Positions 24,818 through 35,688 are shown, counted from the first letter of the stretch. The stretch: DNA of 64,000 nt from Micromonospora vinacea (GCF_015751785.1 NZ_JADOTY010000001.1:5332001-5396000), one strand, 5' to 3'. The notes: generated by a model not told the origin, from the sequence alone. Program-made: numbers and translations.

Positions 24818-26029
24818 TCAGGTCACCAGCAGCAGCGCGCCGACCGCGGCGAGCGTCGCGGTGACCGCGAGCACGGTGCTGGTCACCACGAACCGGGTCA
24901 CCGGCACCGCCACCCCGGCCGCCCGGCAGCGCTCGAACCAGAGCAGGGTGGCCAGTGACGCCCAGGGGGCGGCCAGCGGGCCCACGTTGGTGCCGATCAG
25001 CAGAGCCAACAGGCGGGTGTGGTCACCGGAGGGCAGCACCGACTCGCCGGCCAGGTAGGCGGGCAGGTTGTTCACCGCGTTGGCGAGCAGTGCTCCGGTG
25101 CCACCGGCGCGCAGGGCGCCCAACGCGCCACCGTCGGCGCCGACCAGGCTGCCGACCAGGTCGTCCAGCCCGTGCCGGCCAAGGGTCTGCACCACCAGGA
25201 ACAGGCCGGTGACGAAGAACAGCAGGCGCACCGGGACCAGCCCCGGGCGCAGCGTGGCGGGGGAGCGGACCAGGAAACCGACCAGTACCAGCGCGAGCCC
25301 GACGGTGGAGGCGATCTCGATCTCCACGCCGGCGAGGATGCCGGCGACGAAGATCAGGCAACCGGCGAGCGCCGTACGGTGCAGCACCGGGTCGGCCGGC
25401 ACGTGCCGGGTCGGCGTGACGAAACGCCCACCGAGGGGCTGCTCCCTCCGCCACCACCCGAACCAGAGCAGGGCCATGGTGACCGCCACGGCGGCGAGCT
25501 GCGGCAACGCCATCCGAGCCGCGTACGCCAGGGGTGCCAGCCCGACCCGGTCGGCGGCGAGCAGGTTGGTCAGGTTCGACACCGGCAGCAGCAGGCTGGC
25601 GGTGTTCGCCAGCCAGACCGTGGTGACGGCGAGCGGGGCGGCGGGGATCCGCAGGTTCCGGGCCAGCGCGAGCAGCACCGGGGTGAGCAGCACGGCGGTG
25701 GTGTCGAGGTTGAGCACGAGGGTGGTCAGCGTGGCGAGGCCACCGCAGAGCAGGAACAGCACTGCCCACCTGCCCCGGGAGGCGATGGCCAGTCGGCTGG
25801 CCAGCACGTCGAAGACACCGGCCACGGCGGTCAGCTCGGCGAGCACGATTACAGTGCCGAGGAACAGCAGCAGCGGCAGGATCCGGTGCAGGGTGGCGGT
25901 GGTCTCCGCGCGGGGGAGCAGCCCGCTCAGCGCGCAGGCCGCCCCGACCACGGCGAGGACGGCCGCCACCAGGTCCAGCGGGTGGGGCCGCCAGCGCGTG
26001 GTCGGTTCGGGCGGGGCGGCAACTGTCAC
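24818..26029 (-). CDS. ArsB/SLC13-type anion permease
   Basis: The 403-residue product has about eleven membrane helices and the family repeats LNLDTTAVLLTPVLLALAR and NAVNNLPAYLAGE, where re-entrant loops carry Asn and Thr or Pro. A conserved NVGPLAAPWASLATLLW is also present. Such proteins move arsenite, dicarboxylates or other anions across the membrane; the substrate cannot be read here. No arsR, arsC or metal-binding gene is adjacent, so arsenite export is only one option. Confidence 0.8.
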   Translation of the reverse strand: MTVAAPPEPTTRWRPHPLDLVAAVLAVVGAACALSGLLPRAETTATLHRILPLLLFLGTVIVLAELTAVAGVFDVLASRLAIASRGRWAVLFLLCGGLATLTTLVLNLDTTAVLLTPVLLALARNLRIPAAPLAVTTVWLANTASLLLPVSNLTNLLAADRVGLAPLAYAARMALPQLAAVAVTMALLWFGWWRREQPLGGRFVTPTRHVPADPVLHRTALAGCLIFVAGILAGVEIEIASTVGLALVLVGFLVRSPATLRPGLVPVRLLFFVTGLFLVVQTLGRHGLDDLVGSLVGADGGALGALRAGGTGALLANAVNNLPAYLAGESVLPSGDHTRLLALLIGTNVGPLAAPWASLATLLWFERCRAAGVAVPVTRFVVTSTVLAVTATLAAVGALLLVT

Positions 26030-26382
26030 ATCTGTTCACGTTGGCACAGCGTCTGGCCAGCCGGTTCGCAACCCCCGTCCTGGTGACGGGCCCCACCGTG
26101 CCCGCCCGAGAACCCGGTGTCACACCCGGTCCGGGCCCGTCACGTCCGGCAACGCCAGGTCCGATCCCCGCCAGCAATCCCATTGGCGGCGGGCCAGGCT
26201 GGCCCGATGACGACCAGCACCAACTTCCGCGTGCTCGCCCTGCCGACCGCAACTGTCGACACCATCCACCGAACCGGCCGCGACGCTGCTTCATGTTCGC
26301 CGTGGAGCGGGCCGACAGCTGACGCCACCAGCCGCACCGGGCGGCGTAGGCGAGCAACCGTCGACCGGCCCCATCGCGTCCT
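26030..26382. other. Intergenic region with a possible gene relic
   Basis: There is no intact gene in this 353-bp stretch. It contains a possible remnant of a DUF1203 gene at 26207 and a small hairpin (GGGCCAG/CTGGCCC type) just upstream of it. Confidence 0.4.
26207..26292 (+). pseudogene. Possible N-terminal remnant of a DUF1203 gene
   Basis: ATG at 26207 opens MTTSTNFRVLALPTATVDTI and continues HRTGRDAAS. This resembles, from memory, the N-terminus of DUF1203 proteins (FRV-x-ALP-x-ATV-x-x-I then RTGRD). The resemblance ends after about 28 codons, where the frame runs into unrelated basic sequence. No downstream part of such a protein is present before the next gene. A truncation by deletion is the simplest reading, but chance similarity is possible. 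Confidence 0.35.
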
Positions 26383-27399
26383 ATGGATATGCGCAAGACC
26401 CTGCCGGCCGCCGCGACGGCCCTCCTGCTTGCCCTGACCTCCTGTGCCCCGTCAGAGCCGCCGGGGCCGCCGGAGCCGTCGCGCGTCGGCCCGCCGCCGG
26501 CCACCCCGGCCGCCTCCCGCCAGGACCCGGAGCAGGCCGAGCGGACCATGGCCAGCCTGCGCCGGGTGGACGACCTGCCGCTGTACGAGATGACCTACGT
26601 CGGGGCGTACGACCCGACGGTGGGCACCGACGCGCCGCCACCCAGCCCGTTCGGGTGCTCGCTGTTCGTCGCCGCGGGCGGCCCCAACCGGCCGGTGTTC
26701 GCCCGCAACTTCGACTGGGACGCCAACCCGGCGCTGGTGCTGCGGACCGACCCGCCGGACGGGTACGCGTCCCTCTCGCTTGTCGACATCTCCTACCTCG
26801 GGGTCGGTGCGGACCCGGCCGGTGACCGTCGGCTGCTCAACGCGCCGCTGTTGCCCTTCGACGGGATGAACGAGCGGGGCCTCGCGGTGGGGCTGGCCGC
26901 CGACGACGCGGCCACGGCCCGCCCCGTGCCGGGCAAGCCCACCGTCGGCTCGGTCCGGATCCTGCGGCTGGTGCTGGACCGGGCCGCCACCGTCGACGAG
27001 GCGATCGCCGTCTTCACCGGGCACAACCTCGACTTCGACGGCGGGCCGCCACTGCACTACCTGCTGGCCGACGCGACCGGAGCGTCAGCGGTGATCGAGT
27101 TCGTCGATGGTGAGCTGCGGGTGGAACGGGGCGCGGGCGGCTGGCAGGCGCTGACGAACGTGCCGGTCGTCGGGGTGCCCGAGCAGCGGCGGCGTGCGGA
27201 CCGCCGGTACGGGCAGATCGCCGCCGCGCTGACCGACGCCGGCGGGGTGCTGGACGCCGCCGCGGCGCACCGGCTGCTCGCTGCCGTCCGTCAGGGGCAC
27301 ACCCGCTGGTCCGTCACGTACGGCCTGCGCAGCGGCGAGGTCCGGCTGGTCACCGCGACCGGTGCGGGCGGGCGGCGCTACCGACTGCCGATGAGCTGA
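26383..27399 (+). CDS. Choloylglycine hydrolase-like lipoprotein (linear amide C-N hydrolase)
   Basis: ATG at 26383 (or 26389) gives about 338 residues. A signal peptide ends in LLLALTSCAPS, a lipobox, so the protein is probably a lipoprotein on the outer face of the membrane. The N-terminal nucleophile hydrolase core starts at a Cys in FGCSLFVAAG (about residue 91) and has the signature VFARNFDWDANP, which corresponds to the R-N-x-D-x region of bile-salt and penicillin V acylases. An upstream processed segment would expose the Cys. The substrate is unknown. Confidence 0.78.
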   Translation: MDMRKTLPAAATALLLALTSCAPSEPPGPPEPSRVGPPPATPAASRQDPEQAERTMASLRRVDDLPLYEMTYVGAYDPTVGTDAPPPSPFGCSLFVAAGGPNRPVFARNFDWDANPALVLRTDPPDGYASLSLVDISYLGVGADPAGDRRLLNAPLLPFDGMNERGLAVGLAADDAATARPVPGKPTVGSVRILRLVLDRAATVDEAIAVFTGHNLDFDGGPPLHYLLADATGASAVIEFVDGELRVERGAGGWQALTNVPVVGVPEQRRRADRRYGQIAAALTDAGGVLDAAAAHRLLAAVRQGHTRWSVTYGLRSGEVRLVTATGAGGRRYRLPMS

Positions 27400-27422
27400 C
27401 GGGTCGGCTCTCCCGGACGTGG

Positions 27423-27459
27423 CCGGGCCCGGCCCCCGACGATCGGGGACCGGGCCCGG
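27423..27459. terminator. Bidirectional terminator between hydrolase-like and LVIVD genes
   Basis: A 17-bp stem (27423-27439 with 27443-27459, one mismatch) and a 3-base loop lie between two convergent stops. Confidence 0.75.
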
Positions 27460-27474
27460 TGTGGTGCGCGGTGC

Positions 27475-28920
<1,446 letters not shown>

Positions 28921-28984
28921 CGGCGGGGCCCTTCGCAAGGGGGAGACGATGGTTGACACGTTACCGTCCGACGAAGAACGTCGA

Positions 28985-29000
28985 TGTGAGCCGGATCACA
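28985..29000. promoter_or_regulatory. Perfect CRP/GlxR-type operator
   Basis: TGTGA-GCCGGA-TCACA is a perfect 5-6-5 palindrome. It lies 65 bp from the LVIVD gene start and 59 bp from the DUF305 gene start, and could control both. Confidence 0.55.
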
Positions 29001-29058
29001 TGAAAGTGAGTTCTTCAATGGATAGCATCGCGATGACCTCGACTGCAGGGAGTGGCCC

Positions 29059-29766
29059 ATGACCAACCGGCGCGCACGCACCCTGGCGGTCGTCACACTG
29101 GCTCTCGCGTTGCCGCTGGTGGTGTTCATGGTGATCCGCCTCGACGGCGACACCGGTACGAGCGCACCACAGCCGGTCTCCGCGCCCGCCACCTCCGCCG
29201 CGTCGCCGACGGCCAGCCCCGTCCCCACCGACCTGACCGTCATCGCGCCCGGCCGCCCGGGCGAGACGGCGGCCACCCGCCCCGCGCACGAGGTCCGCGA
29301 CGCCGGCCCCGCCCCGCACAACTCGCTGGACGTCTGGTTCGTCCGGATGATGATCCCGCACCACGCACAGGCCCTGGCGATGGCGGAGCTCGCCCCCGAC
29401 CGGGCCGCCGACCCCGACGTCCGGGCCATCGCCGACCGCATCCGGGCCAGCCAGGGGCCGGAGATGGGCATGATGCGCGGCTGGCTGCAGACCCGTGGCC
29501 TCCCGGCGGAGATCCAGGGGCACGACCACGGCACCATGCGCGGCATGCAGTCGCCCGAGGCGATGCGGCAGCTCGCCGCGGTCCGAGGCGCGGACTTCGA
29601 CCGGCTCTTCGTCCGGATGATGACCGAGCACCACCAGGGCGCCATCCAGATGGCGACCGACCTTCTCACTGTCGGCTCCGACCTGACGCTCAACGAGTTC
29701 GCCAACTCCGTCGCCACCGAGCAGACCGTCGAGATCGAACGCATGCGCGAGATCCTCGCCCGCTGA
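29059..29766 (+). CDS. DUF305 protein, membrane-anchored
   Basis: The 235-residue product has an N-terminal hydrophobic anchor (about 9-27), a Pro/Ser/Thr-rich linker, and two DUF305 helical repeats. These read VRMMIPHHAQALAMAELA (about 95-112) and VRMMTEHHQGAIQMATDLL (about 190-208). The paired His and Met residues suggest metal binding, with copper proposed for the family. The sequence HDHGTMRGM between the repeats adds more potential ligands. It is extracellular and divergent from the LVIVD gene. Confidence 0.88.
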   Translation: MTNRRARTLAVVTLALALPLVVFMVIRLDGDTGTSAPQPVSAPATSAASPTASPVPTDLTVIAPGRPGETAATRPAHEVRDAGPAPHNSLDVWFVRMMIPHHAQALAMAELAPDRAADPDVRAIADRIRASQGPEMGMMRGWLQTRGLPAEIQGHDHGTMRGMQSPEAMRQLAAVRGADFDRLFVRMMTEHHQGAIQMATDLLTVGSDLTLNEFANSVATEQTVEIERMREILAR

Positions 29767-29812
29767 GCACGGCTGCGGGCGCGAAGGTTCAGCGTCCCGG
29801 CACGTACGCTGG

Positions 29813-31033
29813 GTGACCGTGAGACGCACAGTGTTCGGCCGCCCGCTGCGCGGCGTCGCCTTCGACGTGGCCGTCGCCGCCCTGGTGGTGCTCGTCTCCC
29901 TGGCCGCGGCGGTGAACCAGCCGGGCGGTTGGGCGGCCACGGCGGTCGGCGTGGCGATGGCAGTGGCGCTGCTGTTCCGCCGCACCCACCCGAGCGCGGT
30001 GACGGTCGCGATCGCGGTGCTCGCCCTGGTCCAGGTGATCGCCCGCTGGGGTCCGCTCATCTACGACGTGGCCGTCCTGATCGCCCTCTACAGCGTGGTG
30101 AAGTACGGCCGGCGGCTGCGCGACGGCGTCCTGGCCGGCGCGGTCGCGGCCGTTGGCGTGCTGCTGGCCGCCGCGCAGACCCCCAACGTCATCCAGTGGT
30201 GGGTGACCGCGCTGTGGTACGCGCTGGTCACCGGGGCGGTGTGGTTGGTCGCGCTGAACGTGCGGACCCGCCGGCTCTACGTGCTCAGCCTGGAGGAGCG
30301 GGCCACCACCCTGGAACGCGAGCGGGAGGCCGAGTCCCGGGCGGCGGTCGCCGAGGAGCGCACCCGGATCGCCCGTGAACTGCACGACGTGGTCGCCCAC
30401 AGCATGGCCGTGATGATCGTCCAGGCGGACGGGGCCCGGTTCATGCTCGACCGTGACCCCGCCCAGGCGCGTACCGCCGTGAAGGTGGTCGCGGACACCG
30501 GCCGGCAGGCGCTGGAGGAGATGCGCCGGCTCGTCGGCGTCCTGCGTGACGCCGGTCCGGCCGGCCCGGACGGGGCCGACGGGTTGGCGGTGGCGGCCGA
30601 CCCCGAGCACCGCCGCCTCGCCCTGGCCGAGCTGCCCGAGCTGCTGGCCCGGTTCGACGACGCCGGGCTGCACGTCCGCAGCACCGTCACCGGTACGCCA
30701 CCGGCCCTGCCGCCGGGTCTGGAGCTGACCGTCTACCGGGTGGTGCAGGAGGCGCTGACCAACGCGCTCAAGCACGCCGGCGTCGGCGCCGGCGTCGAGG
30801 TCGTCCTGTCGTACACCGCCGAGGCCGTCGTGGTCCGGGTGGTCGACGACGGTCGCGGCCGTCCGCTGGTCAGCCCGGCGCCGCCCGGCGGTCACGGTCT
30901 GCTCGGCATGCGGGAGCGGGTGACGGTGTACGACGGCAGCCTCACCGCCGGCCCCCGGCTGACCGGGGGGTGGCAGGTCGAGGTCCGGCTGCCGCTACGG
31001 TCAGAGCCGGCAACGGAGGTGATCGCGGCATGA
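29813..31033 (+). CDS. Membrane sensor histidine kinase, HisKA_3 type
   Basis: GTG at 29813 gives 406 residues. About five membrane helices span residues 15-150. The phosphoacceptor helix is RIARELHDVVAHSMAVM with His at about 191. The ATPase domain has the N-box VVQEALTNALKHA and GHGLLGMRERV. This is the common actinomycete partner of NarL regulators. Its stop overlaps the start of the regulator gene (ATGA). The signal sensed is unknown. Confidence 0.9.
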   Translation: MTVRRTVFGRPLRGVAFDVAVAALVVLVSLAAAVNQPGGWAATAVGVAMAVALLFRRTHPSAVTVAIAVLALVQVIARWGPLIYDVAVLIALYSVVKYGRRLRDGVLAGAVAAVGVLLAAAQTPNVIQWWVTALWYALVTGAVWLVALNVRTRRLYVLSLEERATTLEREREAESRAAVAEERTRIARELHDVVAHSMAVMIVQADGARFMLDRDPAQARTAVKVVADTGRQALEEMRRLVGVLRDAGPAGPDGADGLAVAADPEHRRLALAELPELLARFDDAGLHVRSTVTGTPPALPPGLELTVYRVVQEALTNALKHAGVGAGVEVVLSYTAEAVVVRVVDDGRGRPLVSPAPPGGHGLLGMRERVTVYDGSLTAGPRLTGGWQVEVRLPLRSEPATEVIAA

Positions 31034-31695
31034 CGGTCCGGGTAGTGATCGTGGACGACCAGGCGCTGGTCCGCGCCGGGTTCCGGATGGTGCTGGACTC
31101 CCAGCCCGACCTGGAGGTCGTCGGGGAGGCGATCGACGGCGCGGACGCCCTGCGGGTGCTCGCCCGCACCGAGGCCGACGTGGTCGTGATGGACATTCGG
31201 ATGCCCACCATGGACGGGGTGGAGGCGACCCGTCGGCTCTGCGCCGAGCGGCCCGCCGGCGGCCCCCGGGTGCTGGTGCTGACCACCTTCGACACCGAGG
31301 CGGACGCGTTCGCGGCGCTGCAGGCCGGGGCGAGTGGCTTCCTGCTCAAGAACGTCCCGCCGGAGGAGCTGCTGGCCGCGATCCGGGTGGTGGCCCAGGG
31401 TGACTCGGTGGTGGCGCCGTCGATCACCCGGCGCCTGCTGGACCGGTTCGCCGGGCAGCTCGGTGCCGCGCCGAGCGCCGACCCTCGACTCGCGCAGCTC
31501 ACCGACCGGGAACGGGAGGTGCTGCTGCTGGTCGCCCAGGGGCTGTCCAACGCGGAGATCGCCGCCCGGGTGCACGTGGCTGAGGCGACGGTGAAGACCC
31601 ACGTCGGGCGGATCCTGGCGAAGCTGCAGCTGCGCGACCGGGTCCAGGCGGTGGTCCTGGCGTACGAGAGCGGGCTGGTCACGCCCGGCGGATGA
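31030..31695 (+). CDS. NarL/LuxR-family response regulator
   Basis: ATG at 31030 overlaps the kinase stop. The receiver starts VRVVIVDDQALVRAGFRM and has Asp55 in VVVMDIRMPTMDG and the Lys in FLLKNVPPEE. The C-terminal domain has LTDREREVLLLVAQGLSNAEIAARVH and ATVKTHVGRILAKL. The FtsX-like gene 148 bp downstream is the likely target, because many such pairs control ABC transporter genes. The palindrome at 31703 is a candidate site. Confidence 0.92.
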   Translation: MTVRVVIVDDQALVRAGFRMVLDSQPDLEVVGEAIDGADALRVLARTEADVVVMDIRMPTMDGVEATRRLCAERPAGGPRVLVLTTFDTEADAFAALQAGASGFLLKNVPPEELLAAIRVVAQGDSVVAPSITRRLLDRFAGQLGAAPSADPRLAQLTDREREVLLLVAQGLSNAEIAARVHVAEATVKTHVGRILAKLQLRDRVQAVVLAYESGLVTPGG

Positions 31696-31702
31696 CACCG
31701 GG

Positions 31703-31718
31703 TACGACCTGGGTCGTA
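31703..31718. promoter_or_regulatory. Candidate NarL-type operator palindrome
   Basis: TACGAC-CTGG-GTCGTA is a perfect 6-4-6 palindrome starting 8 bp after the response-regulator stop and 125 bp before the FtsX-like gene. It is a plausible binding site for the adjacent regulator; no second copy is apparent nearby. Confidence 0.45.
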
Positions 31719-31842
31719 GCGGCCGGCGGGTGCACCGCGACCCGGGGCGCACGCAGGTCGAGCGCGCAGGTGGAGATCGACAGACCGGTGCCGGCCATAG
31801 CGTCGGAGGGGTCCGATCCGTCACCTGCACCGGGAGCCCCGC

Positions 31843-34317
31843 ATGATCCGCCTGACCCTGCGTTCGCTGCGCGCCGAGGCGCTGCGCATGCTGCTCTCGG
31901 CGCTCGCCGTCGTGCTCGGCGTCGCGTTCGTCGCCGGCACGATGATCTTCGTCGACGGGATGCGGAGCGGGGCGTACGAGCGGGCCGGCACCTTCGACCG
32001 CCACACCGACCTGGGGGTCTACTCGGCCGGCCGGGAGGTGCTACCCCCGGCCCTGGTCGACCGGGTGCGGACGGTCGACGGGGTGGCCGCCGCCGGCGGT
32101 GAGCTGACAAACACCGCCGGGATCGTCGGCGCCGACGGTCGGCCGGTGCTCGGGTTCACCGTGCTCGTCGCCATCCCCACCGAGGACGCGCTGCGCTCGT
32201 ACGACGTGGTGGCCGGCCGGTTGCCCGACCGGGCCGGGGAGGTGGTGCTCGACGCGCCGACGGCGGCCGAGCAGGGCTTCGGGCTCGGCGCGGCGGTCCG
32301 GATCGGCGCCACCGGCGGCGCGGCCCGCCCGTACACAGTGGTCGGCACCGTCGACGTGGCCGGCACCGCCCGCGACGTCGGCGGTCCGTTCGTGGGCATG
32401 GTCGGGCCGGACGCGTTGGCCCTCACCGGCGAGCGGGGCTACGGCCGCATCATGGTGGCGGCCCGACCGGGCACCGACGTCGCGGCGCTGACCGAGCGGG
32501 TACGCGCCGTGGCCGGCGCCGAAGCCACAGTGAAGAGTCGCCAGCAGATCCTCGACGAGGCCGTGGAGGACGCGGTCCGCAACGTGGACCAGTTCCGTAT
32601 GCTGCTGTTGATCTTCGTGGGGGTCGCGATCGTGGTGGCCGGCTTCGTGATCGCCAACACCTTCGCGATCGTGCTGGCCCAGCGCACCCGACGCACCGCG
32701 CTGCTGCGCCTGATCGGCGCCACCCGGGGCCAGGTCTTCCGGTCCACAGTTCTGGAGTCGGCCGTGCTGGGGCTGGTCGCCTCCGCGCTCGGGGTCCTGC
32801 TCGGGGTGGGCCTCGCCGGCGGGATGCGGCTGCTGCTGTCCCGACTGGACGTGCCGGTCACCGGGGACCTGACCGTGGCCGGTTCGACAGTGCTGACCGG
32901 CCTGCTGCTGGGCACCGGGCTCACCGTGTGCGCCGCCCTGCTGCCGGCCTGGCGGGGGACCCGGATCGCCCCGGTGGCCGCGCTCACCGACGCCGCGGTG
33001 CAACCCAGCCGGGGTGCTGGTCGGGTGCGGCTGAGCATCGGCGCGGTGGTGCTCGCCGTCGGTGTCGCCGCGCTGGTCGGCGCCGCCAGCGCCGGCCAGC
33101 TGCTGCTGGTGGCGGTCGGTGGGGTGCTCACCTTCTTCGGGATCGTGCTGTTCGGGCCGGTGCTCGTCCCGGCGCTGGCCCGCGTGTTCGGCTGGCCGGT
33201 ACGACGCGTGCTCGGCGCCACCGGTGAGCTGGCTGTCGCCAACACGGTGCGCAACCCACGCCGGGTCGCCGCGACAGCCACCGCACTGGTGATCGGGATC
33301 GGACTGGTCTCAGCCTTCATGGTCGGTGCGCGCAGCACCAAGGACGGCATCGAACGCAGCGTGGACGCTCAGATCGGGACCGACTTCGTGGTCAGCGGAA
33401 TCGGTCAGGACCTACCGGCCGCGCTCGTCGGTGAACTCGCCTCCCGCCCCGAGTTGGGTGTGGTGCACGAGCAGCGCAGCGCCGTTGTCGACGACGTCGA
33501 GATCCGCGCGGCCCACCCGGCTCTGGTGGGCCGGACGCTGAGCGGGGTGCTGGCCGGCGACGCCGAGCGGGTCGGGCCGGGGCAGGTGCTGGTGCACAGC
33601 GAGTTGGCGCGGGTCCGCGGCTGGCAGGTGGGCTCGCCGGTGACCATCCGGGGGAAGCCGTTCCGGGTGGCCGCCGTGGTCACCGACGACACTCCCGGCC
33701 GTGAGGTGCCAGCGGGTCACGTCATCGACCTGTCCGACCAGGACTTCGCCGCGCTCTTCCCCGCCCAGCGCGGCTACCTGGCCGAGATCGACCCCGCCGC
33801 CGGGGTGAGCCCCGAGCGGGCCCGCGACGCGATCACCGCGGTGCTCGGCCGCTACCCGACGGTGAACCTGATGGACCAGGGCGCGTACAAGAAGATGCTC
33901 ACCGGCACTGTGGACATGCTGCTCGCCTTCGTCACCGCGCTGCTCGGCCTGGCCGTGGTGATCGCCCTGGTCGGCGTGGCGAACACGCTGAGCCTGTCGG
34001 TGGTCGAACGCACCAGGGAGAACGCCGTGCTGCGAGCGGTCGGGCTCACCCGAGCACGGATGCGGGCGGTGCTCGCCGTCGAGGCGGTGCTGATGGCGCT
34101 CGTCGGCGCGGTGCTCGGCATCGGGCTCGGCACCGGAGTCAGCGCGTCCACGATGGCCCTGCTGGACCGCCTCGGCGGCGACTTCCACGTGGTGCTGCCA
34201 CTCGGCCAGCTCGGGCTGATCCTCGGCGTCGCGGTGCTGGCCGCCCTGCTCGCCTCGGTGCTGCCGGCCCGCCGGGCGCTGTCCCGCCCGGTCGTCGAGG
34301 CGCTCGCCGACCAGTGA
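31843..34317 (+). CDS. FtsX-like ABC permease (double FtsX type)
   Basis: The 824-residue product has two FtsX modules. A first helix (about 15-40) is followed by a large extracellular MacB-like domain, and three helices lie at about 240-370. After a middle pair of helices near residue 400-450 the pattern repeats, with an extracellular region and three C-terminal helices (about 695-810). Motifs RTRRTALLRLIGATRGQVFRS and RTRENAVLRAVGLTRARMRA end the two halves. Such proteins form lipoprotein, peptide or drug exporters with a MacB-type ATPase, but no ATPase gene is adjacent here. Confidence 0.88.
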   Translation: MIRLTLRSLRAEALRMLLSALAVVLGVAFVAGTMIFVDGMRSGAYERAGTFDRHTDLGVYSAGREVLPPALVDRVRTVDGVAAAGGELTNTAGIVGADGRPVLGFTVLVAIPTEDALRSYDVVAGRLPDRAGEVVLDAPTAAEQGFGLGAAVRIGATGGAARPYTVVGTVDVAGTARDVGGPFVGMVGPDALALTGERGYGRIMVAARPGTDVAALTERVRAVAGAEATVKSRQQILDEAVEDAVRNVDQFRMLLLIFVGVAIVVAGFVIANTFAIVLAQRTRRTALLRLIGATRGQVFRSTVLESAVLGLVASALGVLLGVGLAGGMRLLLSRLDVPVTGDLTVAGSTVLTGLLLGTGLTVCAALLPAWRGTRIAPVAALTDAAVQPSRGAGRVRLSIGAVVLAVGVAALVGAASAGQLLLVAVGGVLTFFGIVLFGPVLVPALARVFGWPVRRVLGATGELAVANTVRNPRRVAATATALVIGIGLVSAFMVGARSTKDGIERSVDAQIGTDFVVSGIGQDLPAALVGELASRPELGVVHEQRSAVVDDVEIRAAHPALVGRTLSGVLAGDAERVGPGQVLVHSELARVRGWQVGSPVTIRGKPFRVAAVVTDDTPGREVPAGHVIDLSDQDFAALFPAQRGYLAEIDPAAGVSPERARDAITAVLGRYPTVNLMDQGAYKKMLTGTVDMLLAFVTALLGLAVVIALVGVANTLSLSVVERTRENAVLRAVGLTRARMRAVLAVEAVLMALVGAVLGIGLGTGVSASTMALLDRLGGDFHVVLPLGQLGLILGVAVLAALLASVLPARRALSRPVVEALADQ

Positions 34318-34374
34318 CCCGGTCGCGGTCCGGACCGGACGGGTCTCGCCCCGGCCACCGGACGGACATCCGCC

Positions 34375-34412
34375 GGCCGGTCCCGCCATCTTCCCCGGCG
34401 GCGGGACCGGCC
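34375..34412. terminator. Bidirectional terminator
   Basis: A perfect 13-bp stem (34375-34387 with 34400-34412) with a 12-base loop lies between the convergent FtsX-like and nucleotide-sugar dehydrogenase genes. Confidence 0.7.
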
Positions 34413-34425
34413 AGCGGCGCCGGGT

Positions 34426-35688
34426 CTACAGGCGCTCGACCATCGGGCCGACGCACCGGTTACGGGTGTCGAAGACGTAGCGGGCGTGCTTGACCACGAG
34501 ATCGTAGTCGAAGGCGTCGTGGTCGGTGACCACCACCACCGCGTCGGCAGCCCGCACCTCCCGCTCGGTGAGCCCGACCACCGTGACCCCGGCGGGGATA
34601 TGGTGCGCCTCCGCGTACGGCTCGACGGCGTGCACCTCGGCGCCGAGGGCCTGCAGCCGGCGCGCCACGTCGACAGCGGGGGAGTCGCGCATGTCGCCGG
34701 TGTTTTTCTTGTACGCCAGACCGAGCAGCAGGAGTCGGGCGCCGCTGACGGCCCGACTGTCCCGGTTCAGCCCCGCCATGATCCGCTGCGCGACGTGTTC
34801 GGGCATCTCGTGGTTGACGTCGTTGGCCAGCTCGATGAACCGGAACTGCCGTCCGAGGCGGCGCTTGACCTGCCACGACAGGTAGCACGGGTCGATCGGC
34901 AGGCAGTGCCCGCCGACGCCGGGGCCCGGCCGGAACGGCAGGAAGCCGAACGGTTTGGTCGAGGCGGCGTCGATCGCCTGCCAGACGTCGATGTCGAGGT
35001 GGTGCGAGAGCATGGTCAGCTCGTTGATCAGCGCGATGTTGACCTGGCGGAAGGTGTTCTCGATCAGCTTGGTCAGCTCGGCGACGCGGGTGGAGTCCAC
35101 CGGTACGGTGCGTTCCACGAGGCGCTGGTAGAACTCGTCCACCCGGGCCAGCGACGCCGGGTCCACACCGGAGACCACCTTCGGGGTGTTCTCCAGTCGC
35201 CAGGTCGGGTTGCCCGGGTCGATCCGCTCCGGGCTGTAGCCGAGGTGGAAGTCGCCGGGGCTGGTCAGCCCGCTGGCCGACTCCAACAGCGGGCGCAGCA
35301 GCTCCTCGGTGGTGCCCGGGTAGGTGGTCGATTCCAGGATCACCGTGCAGCCCGGACGGACGTACGGGCCGATACCGATGCCGGCCTGCTCGACGAAGCT
35401 CAGGTCCGGGGTGCCGTCACGCAGCGGGGTCGGCACCGTGATGACGCAGATGTCGAACCCGTCGGCGTCGGTGTACTCCGTGCTGGGGTGGTAGCGGCCG
35501 CTGCCCAACGCCCGGCCCAGCCGATCGGCCGGGATGTCCTCGACGAACGACTCGCCGGAGGCGAGACGCTTCACCCGGTCGGCGTCCACGTCGAGACCGA
35601 CCACGTCGAGCCCCGCCTCGACAGCCCGCATGGCCAGTGGCAGCCCGACATACCCCTGACCGATGACGACCAGCTTTTCAGCGCTCAC
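34426..35688 (-). CDS. UDP/GDP-sugar dehydrogenase (WecC-like)
   Basis: GTG at 35688 gives 420 residues; the frame stays open far upstream but runs into the neighbouring kinase gene. The N-terminal Rossmann domain has KLVVIGQGYVGLPLA. The segment GPGVGGHCLPIDPCYLSW carries the catalytic Cys, and LGLAYKKNTGDMRDSP belongs to the C-terminal domain. It oxidises a nucleotide sugar such as UDP-GlcNAc or UDP-ManNAc to the uronate. It is probably for polysaccharide synthesis but stands alone, 12 kb from the exopolysaccharide genes at 47288. Confidence 0.88.
   Translation of the reverse strand: MSAEKLVVIGQGYVGLPLAMRAVEAGLDVVGLDVDADRVKRLASGESFVEDIPADRLGRALGSGRYHPSTEYTDADGFDICVITVPTPLRDGTPDLSFVEQAGIGIGPYVRPGCTVILESTTYPGTTEELLRPLLESASGLTSPGDFHLGYSPERIDPGNPTWRLENTPKVVSGVDPASLARVDEFYQRLVERTVPVDSTRVAELTKLIENTFRQVNIALINELTMLSHHLDIDVWQAIDAASTKPFGFLPFRPGPGVGGHCLPIDPCYLSWQVKRRLGRQFRFIELANDVNHEMPEHVAQRIMAGLNRDSRAVSGARLLLLGLAYKKNTGDMRDSPAVDVARRLQALGAEVHAVEPYAEAHHIPAGVTVVGLTEREVRAADAVVVVTDHDAFDYDLVVKHARYVFDTRNRCVGPMVERL

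Noticed and set aside
25023..26549. A long minus-strand frame at the permease and hydrolase region
   Set aside because: It is the shifted frame of the permease gene and has no domain.
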